This document shows positions 15,667-27,903 of a DNA stretch of 38,967 nucleotides, in pieces. The DNA is from Azoarcus sp. (GTDB lineage Bacteria > Pseudomonadota > Gammaproteobacteria > Burkholderiales > Rhodocyclaceae), in assembly GCA_031258965.1 (NCBI GenBank), contig JAIRMC010000049.1:1-38967 (forward strand), in the 5' to 3' direction. The position numbers and the translations under genes were made by a program. Under the pieces are notes generated by a model that was not told where the DNA came from, ran no database searches, and was given only the letters and a program-made list of their open reading frames with translations. Position 1 is the stretch's first letter. Every line of letters starts with the position of its first letter.

Positions 15667-16500
15667 TCAGCCTCTCAGCCAGGTCAGCCCGGCGAGCCAG
15701 ACCTTGCGCAAAGGCGTGAGCGAAGTACGGCGGTCGAGCACGAGAAAACCGCCGCGGACGATTTCGTGCAGCAACTTGCGGTAGATCGCCGCCATGACCA
15801 AGCCCGGACGCTGCTTTTTGCGATCCACGGCGGGCAATCCGGCAAGCGCCTTTTCGTAAAAGGATTCGGCCCGCCTGGCCTGGAAATCCATCAGGGCGCG
15901 GAAGTTGTCGCTGTAACGGGCAGTGCGCAGATCGGCGGCGGAAACCCCGAAACGTTGCAACTCGTCGGCGGGCAGGTAGATGCGGTCGCGGCGGGCATCC
16001 TCGCCCACATCGCGGATGATGTTGGTAAGTTGAAGGGCAATGCCGAGGTTGTGGGCGTAGTCCAGCGTACGGGGGTCGTCGTGGCCGAAGATGCGGGCGG
16101 CGAGCAGCCCGACGGCGCTGGCGACGTGGTAGCAATAGTCTTGCAGGGCGGGGAAATCGGCGTATCGGCTGTTTTGCAGATCCATTGCCATGCCGTCGAT
16201 GATTTCGGCGAAATGTTCGCGCGCAAGATCAAACTGGCCGCGCACTTCCTGCAAGGCGATTCCAGCCGGGTGAGTCGCCGCGTTCCCGAAAATGCGCTCG
16301 ACCTCCTGTCGCCACTCGTCCAGCCTGGCGTAGGCGAGCGCCGGGTTGCGGCACTCGTCGACCACGTCGTCGACCTCGCGGCAAAAAGCGTAGAGCGCGG
16401 TAATGGCCCGCCGCCGCGCCGGGTCAAGGAACAGGAAGCTGTAGTAGAAACTCGATCCGCTAGCGGCGGCCTTATCCTGGCAATACTGATGTGGCGTCAT
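15667..16500 (-). CDS. hpnD: Presqualene diphosphate synthase HpnD
   Basis: A 277-residue member of the squalene/phytoene synthase family that joins two farnesyl diphosphates into presqualene diphosphate. The first aspartate motif is D44-D45-x-x-D48 (EVDDVVDE) and the second is NIIRDVGEDARRDRIYLP. The start is placed at ATG 16500 (MTPHQYCQDKAA), which overlaps the hpnC stop by 4 bp; the frame also opens at 16533, but the coupled start is typical for the family. The product feeds HpnC. Confidence 0.94.
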   Translation of the reverse strand: MTPHQYCQDKAAASGSSFYYSFLFLDPARRRAITALYAFCREVDDVVDECRNPALAYARLDEWRQEVERIFGNAATHPAGIALQEVRGQFDLAREHFAEIIDGMAMDLQNSRYADFPALQDYCYHVASAVGLLAARIFGHDDPRTLDYAHNLGIALQLTNIIRDVGEDARRDRIYLPADELQRFGVSAADLRTARYSDNFRALMDFQARRAESFYEKALAGLPAVDRKKQRPGLVMAAIYRKLLHEIVRGGFLVLDRRTSLTPLRKVWLAGLTWLRG

Positions 16501-17333
16501 GCACTTGCACGCGGATAATCCAGTGCGCGCCATGCGGCGAGCATTTTATCGGCAGCGCCGAGACGGGGCCGAAGGGCGAAAACATCGTAGCCGATGGCCT
16601 CGATGCGTTCGAGGACGCGCAAGCCGCCCATCACGATCAGACGCAATTCCCAACCGATGCGTCCAGGCAGGCGGCGGGCGAGCGGCGCGCCCGCATTCAG
16701 GGTTGCCCGCGCGCGCGCCACCTCGAATGCGAGCAAGGCGCGCCAGCGGTCATCGCAACGGCAGGCGGCGACGTCTTCTTCCGTGAGCTTGAAGCGGGCG
16801 AGGTCCTGCCGCGGCAAATAGAGGCGTCCCTTTTTCCAGTCGTGCGCCACATCCTGCCAGAAATTCGCCAGTTGCAGTCCGGTGCAGATGCAGTCGGCGT
16901 ACGGAAAATTTTCGACCGCCGCCGCGCCGAAAAGCGTGAGCAGCAAACGCCCGACAGGATTCGCCGAGCGTCGGCAATAGTCGACGAGATCGTTGAAATC
17001 CTCGTAACGATTTTTTTTGACATCCTGCTGGAAAGCATCGAGCAGATCGTGGAAAGGCTTCAGCGGCAAGTGATGATCGACGATGGTACGGGCAAGGCGC
17101 GCAAAGAGCGGCGGCAAGCCTCGCGCGGCCGCCACGCCTTCCGCGTCGATGGCATCGAGTGTGGCGCGATAGTCGGCGAGCTGCTTCAGGCGCTGCTCGG
17201 CGGGGGCGTCGCCCTCGTCGGCGATGTCGTCTGCGCTGCGTGCGAAGGCATAGAGGGTCTCGACCGGCTCCCGCAGACGGGCGGGCAGGAGCAGGGAAGC
17301 GACGGGGAAGTTTTCGTAGTGATCAATGGGCAT
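16497..17333 (-). CDS. hpnC: Hydroxysqualene synthase HpnC
   Basis: A squalene/phytoene synthase-like protein that converts presqualene diphosphate to hydroxysqualene. Aspartate motifs are RSADDIADEGD and NFWQDVAHDWKKGRLYLP. I chose the ATG at 17333 because family members start close to xxxDHYENFPVASLLLP; the frame is open to 17390, and an ATG at 17348 is also possible, since none has a clear ribosome site. It is the first gene of the hpn operon. The squalene made would supply a squalene-hopene cyclase outside this window. Confidence 0.92.
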   Translation of the reverse strand: MPIDHYENFPVASLLLPARLREPVETLYAFARSADDIADEGDAPAEQRLKQLADYRATLDAIDAEGVAAARGLPPLFARLARTIVDHHLPLKPFHDLLDAFQQDVKKNRYEDFNDLVDYCRRSANPVGRLLLTLFGAAAVENFPYADCICTGLQLANFWQDVAHDWKKGRLYLPRQDLARFKLTEEDVAACRCDDRWRALLAFEVARARATLNAGAPLARRLPGRIGWELRLIVMGGLRVLERIEAIGYDVFALRPRLGAADKMLAAWRALDYPRASA

Positions 17334-17489
17334 GGCGGTATGGCGCATCTGGACTTGGGCTATGTCGCAGTATAACGAATCATCCGGCATCGGCGGCTTA
17401 CATTGAAAACACGAACGCTGTTGTGAGTTTTTGAAATGGTCCGGTCGAGCGGCGGACGTGCAGGGCCGTCTTTCATGTTGCGCCTGGCT

Positions 17490-17921
17490 CTAGGGTCGGC
17501 TTCGCCGCGCCAAGTTTTCGAGGGCGGCGCGCAAGGGAGCGTTTTCCGGCAAGGTGGCGGCGAAAGTTTCGATCCGCGCCCGCGCCTCGTCCGAAATGGC
17601 GCGCGTGGGCGGGGCGGGGCGCTCGGGCGAGGATTGCGGCAATTCAATTTTGATCTTGATGCCTTGCAGCGGATAACCAGCGCGGGCGAAATGCGCCAGC
17701 AGGCTCGGAATCGTCTGTTTGAGCCGCACCGCCATGGCGCTGCCGCGCACGTTCACGACTAGGGTTTCATCCTTCAGGTTGGCAACGCGGCAGGCGAATT
17801 GACATTGCGCCGGAAGGCCCGCCGCGAGCACGCCTTGCAGGCGCCCGAGGCGGGCGGCATGATCCTGGAGGCGGGCAAGAGGCGTATCGCGCCCAAGGTA
17901 GCGGTGCAAAAGGGTGCTCAT
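17490..17921 (-). CDS. DUF721 / DciA-like protein
   Basis: A 143-residue protein with the DUF721 core: [45 protein letters not shown], followed by a Pro-rich linker and a helical tail ([16 protein letters not shown]). DUF721 includes DciA, the ancestral loader of the replicative helicase DnaB, which replaces DnaC in most bacteria. Its position, divergent from secA, is a common arrangement in betaproteobacteria. The role here is inferred from family and position. Confidence 0.8.
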   Translation of the reverse strand: MSTLLHRYLGRDTPLARLQDHAARLGRLQGVLAAGLPAQCQFACRVANLKDETLVVNVRGSAMAVRLKQTIPSLLAHFARAGYPLQGIKIKIELPQSSPERPAPPTRAISDEARARIETFAATLPENAPLRAALENLARRSRP

Positions 17922-18000
17922 TGAATTGATAGGCTGCCGGGCGGACTGCCCCCGGCATGATAGACTTTGCCGTTTTCCATGTCGATTCTGGTTTCATTCC

Positions 18001-20730
<2,730 letters not shown>

Positions 20731-20772
20731 AACCACGACGGTCTTGGCGGCAAGGCATTTCGAGGCAATGAC

Positions 20773-22014
20773 ATGGCGGTCAATCTGAAAGCGCCGGAAC
20801 CGGCGGATTTATTACCTGTCGCGGGCGTGCGGCTGGGCGTGGCGGAGGCTAGCATCCGCCACGCGGGCCGCCGCGACCTAACGGTCATCGAACTGTCGCC
20901 CGGCAGCCGGGCGGCGGGCGTTTTCACGCAAAACCGCTTTTGCGCCGCGCCGGTCGCGGTGTGCCGGGAGCATCTGGCGGCGGGCGGCATCCGCGCGCTG
21001 GTCATCAATACCGGCATCGCCAATGCGGGCACGGGCGAACAGGGGCTGCTCGACGCCCGCGCCGCCTGCCGGGCGCTGGCGGAAACCCTCGCCGTCGACG
21101 CCAAGGAGATATTGCCGTTTTCCACCGGCGTGATCCTGGAACCCCTGCCGATGGAGCGCCTGCTCGCCGGGCTGCCGCGCGCGGCGGCGGACTTGCGGCC
21201 CGACGGCTGGTTCGATGCCGCGCACGCGATCATGACCACCGATACCGTCGCCAAAGCCGCCTCGGCGCGGATACGAATCGGCGGCAAGACCGTCACCCTC
21301 ACCGGCATCGCCAAGGGCGCGGGCATGATCCACCCCGGCATGGCGACCATGCTCGGCTTCATCGCCTGCGACGCGGCGGTGAGCCAATCGGCGCTCGAAG
21401 CCATCATCCGCGAAGCGGCGGACGCCTCCTTCAACAGCATCACCGTCGATGGCGACGCCTCGACCAACGATTCCTTCATCCTCATCGCCACCGGGCGAGC
21501 GGGCAACGTCGAAATCGCCGCCGGCGGCATGGAGGCTGAATACCGTCTCCTTGCCGATGCCATTGGCGCGCTCGCCGCGCGTCTGGCGCAATCCATCGTC
21601 CGCGACGGCGAGGGCGCCACCAAATTCATGAGCATCGTGGTCGAAGGCGGCGCGAACCGTGAAGAATGCCGCCGCGTCGCCTACGCCGTGGCGCGCTCGC
21701 CGCTCGTCAAGACCGCGTTTTTCGCCTCCGACCCCAACCTGGGCCGCATCCTCGCCGCCATCGGCCATGCGGGCATTGGCGATCTCGACGTCGACCGCCT
21801 GCGGGTCTGGCTCGGCAACCCGGACGAAGAAGTCCTCGTCGCCGAGCGCGGCGGCCGGGCGGCAGGCTACACAGAAGAAACCGGCGCGAGAATCATGCAG
21901 CGCGCCGAACTCACCGTGCGCGCGGACCTTGCGCGCGGGCAGGCGAAGGCGACCGTCTGGACTTGCGATCTTTCTTACGACTATGTAAAGATCAACGCTG
22001 ACTATCGTTCGTAA
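20773..22014 (+). CDS. argJ: Bifunctional ornithine acetyltransferase / N-acetylglutamate synthase
   Basis: A 413-residue enzyme of the cyclic arginine pathway that moves acetyl from N-acetylornithine to glutamate. The autocleavage and nucleophile site is the threonine of [16 protein letters not shown]. Other family blocks are [39 protein letters not shown] and [17 protein letters not shown] site lies seven bases before ATG. It is 42 bp downstream of secA in the same direction. A hairpin with a T-run follows at about 22197. Confidence 0.96.
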   Translation: MAVNLKAPEPADLLPVAGVRLGVAEASIRHAGRRDLTVIELSPGSRAAGVFTQNRFCAAPVAVCREHLAAGGIRALVINTGIANAGTGEQGLLDARAACRALAETLAVDAKEILPFSTGVILEPLPMERLLAGLPRAAADLRPDGWFDAAHAIMTTDTVAKAASARIRIGGKTVTLTGIAKGAGMIHPGMATMLGFIACDAAVSQSALEAIIREAADASFNSITVDGDASTNDSFILIATGRAGNVEIAAGGMEAEYRLLADAIGALAARLAQSIVRDGEGATKFMSIVVEGGANREECRRVAYAVARSPLVKTAFFASDPNLGRILAAIGHAGIGDLDVDRLRVWLGNPDEEVLVAERGGRAAGYTEETGARIMQRAELTVRADLARGQAKATVWTCDLSYDYVKINADYRS

Positions 22015-22196
22015 CGGCCGCCGCGCCGCCTGCCGGATTCTTCCCGCCCGTCGCAACGACCGCTGGTCCAGGCGGGGCTTCCGGGATACCGCAGGCATCC
22101 GATCCCCCGCCCCGTCATTGCTCGGGCTACGAGAAAGCGCGGCGGGAGGCAAACCTTTCCTCGCATCCCGGATTGTCTTGCAACAACGCCAGCCCC

Positions 22197-22216
22197 ATAC
22201 GGCGTATCCGTATTTT
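22197..22216 (+). terminator. Possible rho-independent terminator after argJ
   Basis: ATACGG (22197-22202), a 5-base loop and CCGTAT (22208-22213) form a 6-bp stem followed by TTT on the plus strand. It lies 180 bp after the argJ stop and directly abuts the stop of the convergent minus-strand gene; on the minus strand there is no T-run. The stem is short, so confidence is moderate. Confidence 0.45.
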
Positions 22217-22701
22217 CAGAGCGCGTTTTCCAACACCGTCTGAATCTGCTTGGCGCGTTCCTTCATGGGCGTTTCGTCAACGTTGGCGTAAGGTTGATAA
22301 TTGAGCGTCAGCACCCCATTCTCGAATACCGCGCCTCGATTGCCGTTGTCGTCATACGTAATAACAACGCTCTTGAGCTTGGCGACGAGCGCTTTCTTGC
22401 CCATGTCGTCCGAGGCAACCGCGGCCAGGGCGTTCTTGAGCGGGATGAAATAGACCTTCGTCCAGTATTCATCCTTGCCGTAGTTTTCGGCTTCGCCCGG
22501 CTTGGCGATGGTGTTCCACTTCACATCCAGCGCCAGCGCAAAACCTGCCGCGGCCTGTATCTGCTTCTGATAAGCGGGGAAAGTGTTTTGCTGATAAGCG
22601 CTAATGGCGCGACGTTCCGCCAATGACGGTTCGGCCTGAACCGAAGCCGCGCAAAGCGCAAACAACAAACCAGTGCACAAGGAACGCATGTTGTATTTCA
22701 T
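22216..22701 (-). CDS. Small exported protein of unknown function
   Basis: A 161-residue product starting at ATG 22701 behind a good AGAGGAG site; the frame is open to 22737 but that part lacks a ribosome site. A Sec signal peptide is clear (MKYNMRSLCTGLLFALCAASVQAE, cleavage after VQA). The mature part contains WNTIAKPGEAENYGKDEYWTK and ends NYQPYANVDETPMKERAKQIQTVLENAL. No known domain is recognised. A perfect -10 TATAAT (minus strand, 22819-22824) occurs upstream without a good -35. Confidence 0.75.
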   Translation of the reverse strand: MKYNMRSLCTGLLFALCAASVQAEPSLAERRAISAYQQNTFPAYQKQIQAAAGFALALDVKWNTIAKPGEAENYGKDEYWTKVYFIPLKNALAAVASDDMGKKALVAKLKSVVITYDDNGNRGAVFENGVLTLNYQPYANVDETPMKERAKQIQTVLENAL

Positions 22702-23475
22702 GTGAAACTCCTCTCGGAAAAACCCCGGATGGGGCAAAGTTAAGCAGTGCCTCCACTGCGGTAGAAACTTCCGGACGTTGCCCTAACACCGAAATGGCGA
22801 GCGGAGAGCGGACTAAAGATTATAAAGGATCATCTGAACAAGCTCTGCGGTTTTTATTTTGGGTTAAACATTTGTCGAAATGACGAAACCCAATCAATTG
22901 ACAATAAGTACAAAAATGATGACTTTCAGGGGAGATATGCGCCTTCATCCCAAAGTAATATTGATTACCCTTCTTCGTCTAGCTCATCCCGGGGTCGCGT
23001 CTGTTGTCCTGGTTCTTCGTCGAAGACAGAGCCGCTACGAGGCTTGCGCGATGCGGGCGCGGGAATTGGCGATCTCGCGGGAAAAGCTGGAATGGGATAT
23101 TGCTTCGCGGGAAGAGGGCGCGGAGCAGAGGGGGATTGGAAGCGGGCTTGAAGAAAGGCCGGAGCGAAGCGCGGCGGGCCATTGCTCGGAATCTTTTGAG
23201 GTCGGGCCTGCCGCTTGAGGACAACATTGCGCAAACGACTGGTTTGTCCCAGGCCGATCTTTTGCGGCTTCAGCCAGAGAGGTATCCCCAGCATTGACGG
23301 TTTGGTTTGCCGCTGGGCGGTGCTTGGAAGGGCGAAGTTTTCCCGCGCGGGGCGGGCGATCGCATTGATGTCAAGAAAAATTTCACCACAACCGCATTTT
23401 GGGTTAGACTCCGCGACCCTCGTAACTGAGAATTGTTTTCTTATCCAATCTCGATTCCTTAGAAGGAATACCAAC
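22702..23475. other. Long spacer without a supported gene
   Basis: About 770 bp between the small exported protein (divergent) and the TonB receptor. The first 250 bp are unusually AT-rich for this window. Open frames at 22880-23218 (plus) and 22965-23489 (minus) lack a good start or similarity to any family I know, and cover the same bases on opposite strands. The region probably holds the promoters of both flanking genes and possibly decayed sequence. Confidence 0.5.
23427..23446 (+). promoter_or_regulatory. Possible Fur box upstream of TonB receptor
   Basis: GAGAATTGTTTTCTTATC matches the outer hexamers of the Fur 6-6-6 pattern (GATAAT..ATTATC) with about one change each, but the middle hexamer fits poorly. 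It is 30 bp before the receptor start, a suitable place for iron-dependent repression. Confidence 0.3.
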
Positions 23476-25785
23476 ATGCAGGCAAGCATCTTCTCCCATG
23501 CGGCATTACCCGCCAGAAGGGCTGTAGACGGCCTTGTCGACGCGCATCCCGGCGCAAGGCCCCCCCCTAAACGTCAAATAACGGCCATTCTAGCCGCCTT
23601 CCTGGGCATTTTTTGTAGCGGGATCGCCCAGGCGCAAGATACCGCCTCGCAACCTGCGTCTTCGTCCGCGCCTGCCGACGAAACCCTCCTGCCGGAAGTC
23701 ACCGTCCAGGCAACGGAAGAACCCGGCCTCACCGAAAACAGCGGCGCTTACACCACCCCGCAAGTCGACGCCGCCACCCGTCTGCCGCTCTCCATCCGCG
23801 AGACGCCGCAATCCGTCACCGTCATCACCCGCCAGCGCATCGACGATCAGGGACTCGACACCTTGGGCGAGGTGCTGACGCAAACACCCGGTATCTCGAC
23901 CAACAATAGCAGCGGCGCGGAAGTCGGCGGCTATCGGCCCTTTTATTCCCGGGGCTACATGCTCAACAATTACCAGCTCGATGGCGCGCTCGCGTCGTCA
24001 TCCGCCTTCGGTAGTAGTAGCGGCTGGCAGGGAAACGGTTCCCTGGATACCGCCCTTTACGATTCCATCGTGGTGGTGCGCGGGGCGACGGGACTGCTCA
24101 CCGGCGCGGGCGACCCGGCGGGCAGCATCAACCTCGTGCGCAAGCGCCCGACGCGCCAGTTGCAGGCGTCTGTCGAACAGGGTCTTGGCCGCTGGAACAA
24201 GAGCCGCAGCGTGGCCGATGTGGGTTCCCCCCTGAACGAGGCCGGGACCTTGCGCGGGCGCTTCGTCGCCGCCTACGAGGAAGGCAATTCCTGGCAGGAT
24301 CACTACAAGGGCTACAAGCGTCTCGCCTATGGCGTGCTGGAGGCCGACCTCGGCCCCGCCACCGAAGTGTCGTTGAGTCTGGAACATAGCGATCAGAATG
24401 CCAACGGCGGCGGCGCTTATACCGGCTTCGAGGTCGGTTTCACCGATGGCACGAAGACACCCTTTTCCCGTTCGGACAACGCCATGGCCGACTGGAGCAC
24501 CTTCAGCGCCCGGCGGACGAGCGCCTCGCTTGCTCTCACCCACCGCTTCAGCGAAGACTGGCGCGCGCGCCTGAATTACACCCATGGGCGCATGGAACAT
24601 AGCTCGAAATTCGCTTACGCCGGAGTGGTACAAGCCACGCCGGACGGCATGGGCGATCTGATGCTGCGCAAATTCAAGGACGAATACCAGACGGACGCAT
24701 TGGATGCGAGTCTGGAGGGACGCTTCACGCTTTGGGGCCGGCAACACGATGTCGCGGCCGGGGTGAACGGCTCTTCTTCCATACTCGACAGCCCTTTACT
24801 TATCAATACTTGGGCGGCGGATAAGGTGCAGACGCTCACCTGGGACGGCCATGTGCCGGAACCGGACTGGTCGGCCTACACCAGTAGTCCTCCACGAAAA
24901 ACAACCACCCGGCAGCACGGCGCGTTTGCCGTGCTGCGCCTGCGTCCCGCCGAGCCGCTCTCCGTCATTCTGGGCGGGCGTCTCAGCACCTGGGAAATCC
25001 GCGCAAAAAATCGGAGTACGGGCGCCATCACCGACGACCGGAAAGAGACGAACGTCTTCACCCCCTACGCGGGCATCGTCTATGACTTCAACCAGCAGCT
25101 ATCGGCCTACGCGAGCTACACCAGCATCTTCAAGCCGCAAAACTACAAGGATGTCGACGGCGGCATCCTCGACCCGGAAGACGGGGAAAACTACGAACTG
25201 GGCTTGAAAGCCGAGTGGTTCAATGGCCGCCTCCAGAGCAACGCCGCGTTCTTCGAGGTGAAGAAGGACAACCTCGCCGTGGCCGACGGCGCCCGCCTGA
25301 CGCCCGAGGGCAATCAGGCTTACGTCGCCGCGAACGGCACGAAAGGCCGGGGCTGGGAAGTGGAACTGACCGGCGAACTCGCGCGCGGCTGGCGGGCGCA
25401 GGGCAGCTACGCCCGGATCGTGACGCGCGGCGAGGACGGCGACCGCCTGAACACGGGCACCGTGCCCAAGCATCAAGTCAAGCTCTTCTCCACCTACACG
25501 CCGCCGCGCCTCCCGCGCCTGACAGTGGGCGGCGGCGCGCTCTGGCAGAGCGAAATCTACGATAACAGTCCCAGCCGGGGCGGCGCGAGCGCCCTCGCCC
25601 GCAAAACCAATACGCAAGAGGCGTATACCGTGGTGAACCTGATGGCGCGTTACGTTTTTACCGACCACCTGAGCCTGACGGCGACGCTGGACAACGTTTT
25701 CGACAAGACCTACCGCACGCATGCTACCCGGCACGAATACGGCGCGCCGCGCAACCTGACCGCCACGCTGCGCTATGAATTTTGA
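23476..25785 (+). CDS. TonB-dependent siderophore-type outer-membrane receptor
   Basis: A 769-residue outer-membrane barrel for energy-dependent uptake. ATG 23476 follows AGAAGGA by about 8 bases. A long signal peptide is predicted (hydrophobic stretch at about 35-52, cleavage after AQA at 53). A TonB-box-like LLPEVTVQAT lies at about 71-80, then the plug domain (LPLSIRETPQSVTVITRQRIDDQGL, and VVVRGATGLLTGAGDPAGSINLVRKRP). The barrel ends with a C-terminal phenylalanine (LTATLRYEF), as required for insertion. Sequence style is that of FoxA/FecA/FhuE-like siderophore receptors; the ligand is not deducible. A DUF4198 gene follows. Confidence 0.93.
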   Translation: MQASIFSHAALPARRAVDGLVDAHPGARPPPKRQITAILAAFLGIFCSGIAQAQDTASQPASSSAPADETLLPEVTVQATEEPGLTENSGAYTTPQVDAATRLPLSIRETPQSVTVITRQRIDDQGLDTLGEVLTQTPGISTNNSSGAEVGGYRPFYSRGYMLNNYQLDGALASSSAFGSSSGWQGNGSLDTALYDSIVVVRGATGLLTGAGDPAGSINLVRKRPTRQLQASVEQGLGRWNKSRSVADVGSPLNEAGTLRGRFVAAYEEGNSWQDHYKGYKRLAYGVLEADLGPATEVSLSLEHSDQNANGGGAYTGFEVGFTDGTKTPFSRSDNAMADWSTFSARRTSASLALTHRFSEDWRARLNYTHGRMEHSSKFAYAGVVQATPDGMGDLMLRKFKDEYQTDALDASLEGRFTLWGRQHDVAAGVNGSSSILDSPLLINTWAADKVQTLTWDGHVPEPDWSAYTSSPPRKTTTRQHGAFAVLRLRPAEPLSVILGGRLSTWEIRAKNRSTGAITDDRKETNVFTPYAGIVYDFNQQLSAYASYTSIFKPQNYKDVDGGILDPEDGENYELGLKAEWFNGRLQSNAAFFEVKKDNLAVADGARLTPEGNQAYVAANGTKGRGWEVELTGELARGWRAQGSYARIVTRGEDGDRLNTGTVPKHQVKLFSTYTPPRLPRLTVGGGALWQSEIYDNSPSRGGASALARKTNTQEAYTVVNLMARYVFTDHLSLTATLDNVFDKTYRTHATRHEYGAPRNLTATLRYEF

Positions 25786-25812
25786 TTTTTTCACACCATG
25801 AAAGGAAGCGAC

Positions 25813-26568
25813 ATGAAACAAGAAAACCTCGCACGAATCCTTGGCGCGGGCATCGTGGCCCTCGGTCTTTGCGCCACGGCGCAAGCGCATCAAATCTGGC
25901 TGGAACAGCCGGAAGGCGAAAACGCCGTCATCCGCTTCGGCGAATTCGGCTATAACCTGCGGGAAACCTCCCCCGGCCTGCTGGATAATTTCGGCACGCC
26001 CGCGGCGAAGCTGTTCGCACAAGGCAAAGCCAAGGCGCTGACGCCCGTCAAGGCTGAAACCGGCCTTACCCTGCCAGTCCGGCTCGCCTCCGGGGAAAGC
26101 CTGACCGCCGAAGACGCCCGCTTCCCGATCCGCGCCTCCAAGCGGGAAGGGCGGGAAGGGCAGGAAGTGCGAAGCTGGTACTGGCCCGCCGCGCGCTTCA
26201 TTACGGATTTCTCCAGCCAGAAGCCGAGCCTGGCGCTCGACATCGTCCCGGCCGGGAAGCCCGGCGTATTCAGGATCACATTCAAGGAAAAACCGCTGCC
26301 CAAAACGGAAGTCCAGATCCTCGTCCAGTCCGGTTGGGGCAAGAAGGTCTACACCAACGAAGACGGCGAAGTCACCTTCGACCTGCCTTGGCAGGGGCAA
26401 TACGTTGTCGAGACAAGCCACATCGAGCGCACGCCGGGCGAGCGCGACGGGGAAAAATACGACAGGATCAACTACGTGACGACGCTCACGTTCGTGCAAT
26501 CCACCGGCGCCACGCCGCCTCCCGCCGGCCCCGCGGCAAAGCCGAATCCGGGGAAACCGACGCAATAG
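25813..26568 (+). CDS. DUF4198 periplasmic protein, probably metal-uptake related
   Basis: A 251-residue product with a signal peptide cleaved after AQA (residue 25). The mature chain begins HQIWLEQPEG, the histidine-first start common to DUF4198 proteins. A C-terminal beta-sandwich segment contains EVQILVQSGWGKKVYTNEDGEVTFDLPWQGQYVVETSH, and a Pro-rich tail ends the protein. ATG 25813 is preceded by GGAAGCG; an in-frame ATG at 25798 is weaker. It is 27 bp after the receptor, so it is likely co-transcribed. DUF4198 members often sit beside nickel or cobalt transporters or TonB receptors, so a role in metal capture is plausible but unproven. Confidence 0.82.
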   Translation: MKQENLARILGAGIVALGLCATAQAHQIWLEQPEGENAVIRFGEFGYNLRETSPGLLDNFGTPAAKLFAQGKAKALTPVKAETGLTLPVRLASGESLTAEDARFPIRASKREGREGQEVRSWYWPAARFITDFSSQKPSLALDIVPAGKPGVFRITFKEKPLPKTEVQILVQSGWGKKVYTNEDGEVTFDLPWQGQYVVETSHIERTPGERDGEKYDRINYVTTLTFVQSTGATPPPAGPAAKPNPGKPTQ

Positions 26569-26604
26569 ACATTCATCGCCACGTCGCGCAATGACGGGCC
26601 CGGC

Positions 26605-26632
26605 GGACAGAGGACAGAGGACAGAGGACAGA
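26605..26632. repeat. Heptanucleotide tandem repeat GGACAGA x4
   Basis: Four exact copies of GGACAGA in tandem in the 187-bp spacer between the DUF4198 gene and the convergent HDOD gene. No coding frame crosses it convincingly. Confidence 0.95.
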
Positions 26633-26755
26633 AAAGTTTGCGGCGCTGCGCGCCGGATGGTTGGAACTGGATTGCCGCGTCCCTTCGGGCCTTGCAATGA
26701 TGCTTGGTCGTCGTTTCCTGTATCTATATGCAGATACTCCCTTCGCCGGAAAACT

Positions 26756-27892
26756 TCAGGCTTGAAGGGTATCGGCAAAGCCAAGCGCTGCCAGTTGCGC
26801 CCGGTTGAGCCGCTCCGGGGCGATGTGCAATGCGTCCGCCGCCTTGACGAGCGCGCCAGGGTCGAAGCTCTCACAGGCGCGAGCCAAGCGCAGGAACGGC
26901 GCATGATCGCCCTCGCCGTAAAGCAGGGCATCCGCGACCGGCGCGGGGAGCGTCATTTCTTCGAGCACGGTGTCCATCGAAGCGCCGAGCAGTGTGTCCA
27001 GCATCGAAAACGCGCCGGTAATGAAAAGGTTGCCGCAGGCCGTCTCGTCGAAAAAATCGGCGCCGATCTCTTCCATGAAGCGGCCCCGCGCAATGGCGGT
27101 CTGCATCATCGCCGGCGCGCCCGGATCGCGGCTGGCTGTCACCAGCAACAGCGACAGCCACTTGTTGAGTTTCTCGTAGCCAAGAATACTGACCGCGTGG
27201 CGGAAGGATTGGATTTCAACCATCAACCCAAAACCGGCGGAATTGATATAGCGCAGCAGCTTGTACGACAGCGCCACGTCCTGCTTCAACACGCTTTCGA
27301 TGTCACGAATATCCTCATCGTTGCGCACCATGTTGAGCAGGCGAATGATCTGCGCATGACCGGGCGAGAGTTCTTTCGCGGGCGGATTGCCGTGAAGGAA
27401 GAACCAGCCCGAAGCGCCGTCGTAACCGGCATTGACCGCCTGCCTGAACGCAGGCACATCGGCAAGCCCCCAAGCCAGACTCAAACCCGGCGAGCCGTCC
27501 GGGGACGGATGCTGGCGGCCATTGATGAGCACGAAGCGCCAGTCGATGCCCGCCGGCAAGGCCGCGCCCGCGCTGAACCAGGTCAGGCACATGCCAATAC
27601 CCGCCGCCCGGAGTTGGGGCAACAAGGCCTGGGTCTGGGGATGACCGAGGGTCTGGGCCGGAATTTCGATATACGTGTTCGACGGCGCTTGCCAATCCAT
27701 CAGCTCAGGCGTGGGGACGAGGCGGCCCAGGCTGAGGAATACCGGATATTGCCCCGGCCAGTATTCGCCAACGGCCTTGAGCGCATCGACCACCGAAGCG
27801 ACACTGGGGCCATGCGCAATCAGACGGTTGGCGGTAATCGCCCGCTTCTTGTTGACCACAGGCTCGCGGGTCAGAAGGGTGGTCTGGCTCAT
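26756..27892 (-). CDS. HDOD-domain signalling protein with degenerate EAL-like N-terminus
   Basis: A 378-residue cytoplasmic protein. Residues about 175-375 form a HDOD domain (IIRLLNMVRNDEDIRDIESVLKQDVALSYKLLRYINSAGFG, FRHAVSILGYEKLNKWLSLLLV). The first 170 residues resemble the decayed EAL half of YuxH-type EAL–HDOD proteins: an opening like REPVVNKKRAITANRLI and a closing YDGASGWFFLHGNPP, but no ExLxR or other catalytic metal residues, so it should not hydrolyse c-di-GMP. HDOD proteins take part in stress, motility and surface-behaviour signalling. The start is 11 bp after the stop of the reductase, so they form an operon. Confidence 0.83.
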   Translation of the reverse strand: MSQTTLLTREPVVNKKRAITANRLIAHGPSVASVVDALKAVGEYWPGQYPVFLSLGRLVPTPELMDWQAPSNTYIEIPAQTLGHPQTQALLPQLRAAGIGMCLTWFSAGAALPAGIDWRFVLINGRQHPSPDGSPGLSLAWGLADVPAFRQAVNAGYDGASGWFFLHGNPPAKELSPGHAQIIRLLNMVRNDEDIRDIESVLKQDVALSYKLLRYINSAGFGLMVEIQSFRHAVSILGYEKLNKWLSLLLVTASRDPGAPAMMQTAIARGRFMEEIGADFFDETACGNLFITGAFSMLDTLLGASMDTVLEEMTLPAPVADALLYGEGDHAPFLRLARACESFDPGALVKAADALHIAPERLNRAQLAALGFADTLQA

Positions 27893-27903
27893 CGGCTAAG
27901 TCC

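Noticed and set aside
22110-22130. Further copy of the CGTCATTGCGAG repeat after argJ
   Set aside because: Only CGTCATTGC matches before the sequence diverges; too short to count.
22880-23218. Possible small gene in the spacer before the TonB receptor
   Set aside because: No ribosome site or domain, and an overlapping frame on the other strand looks equally open.
25099-26931. 610-codon open frame on the minus strand
   Set aside because: It runs antisense across the TonB receptor end and the DUF4198 gene and has no recognisable domain; the plus-strand genes have signal peptides and ribosome sites.
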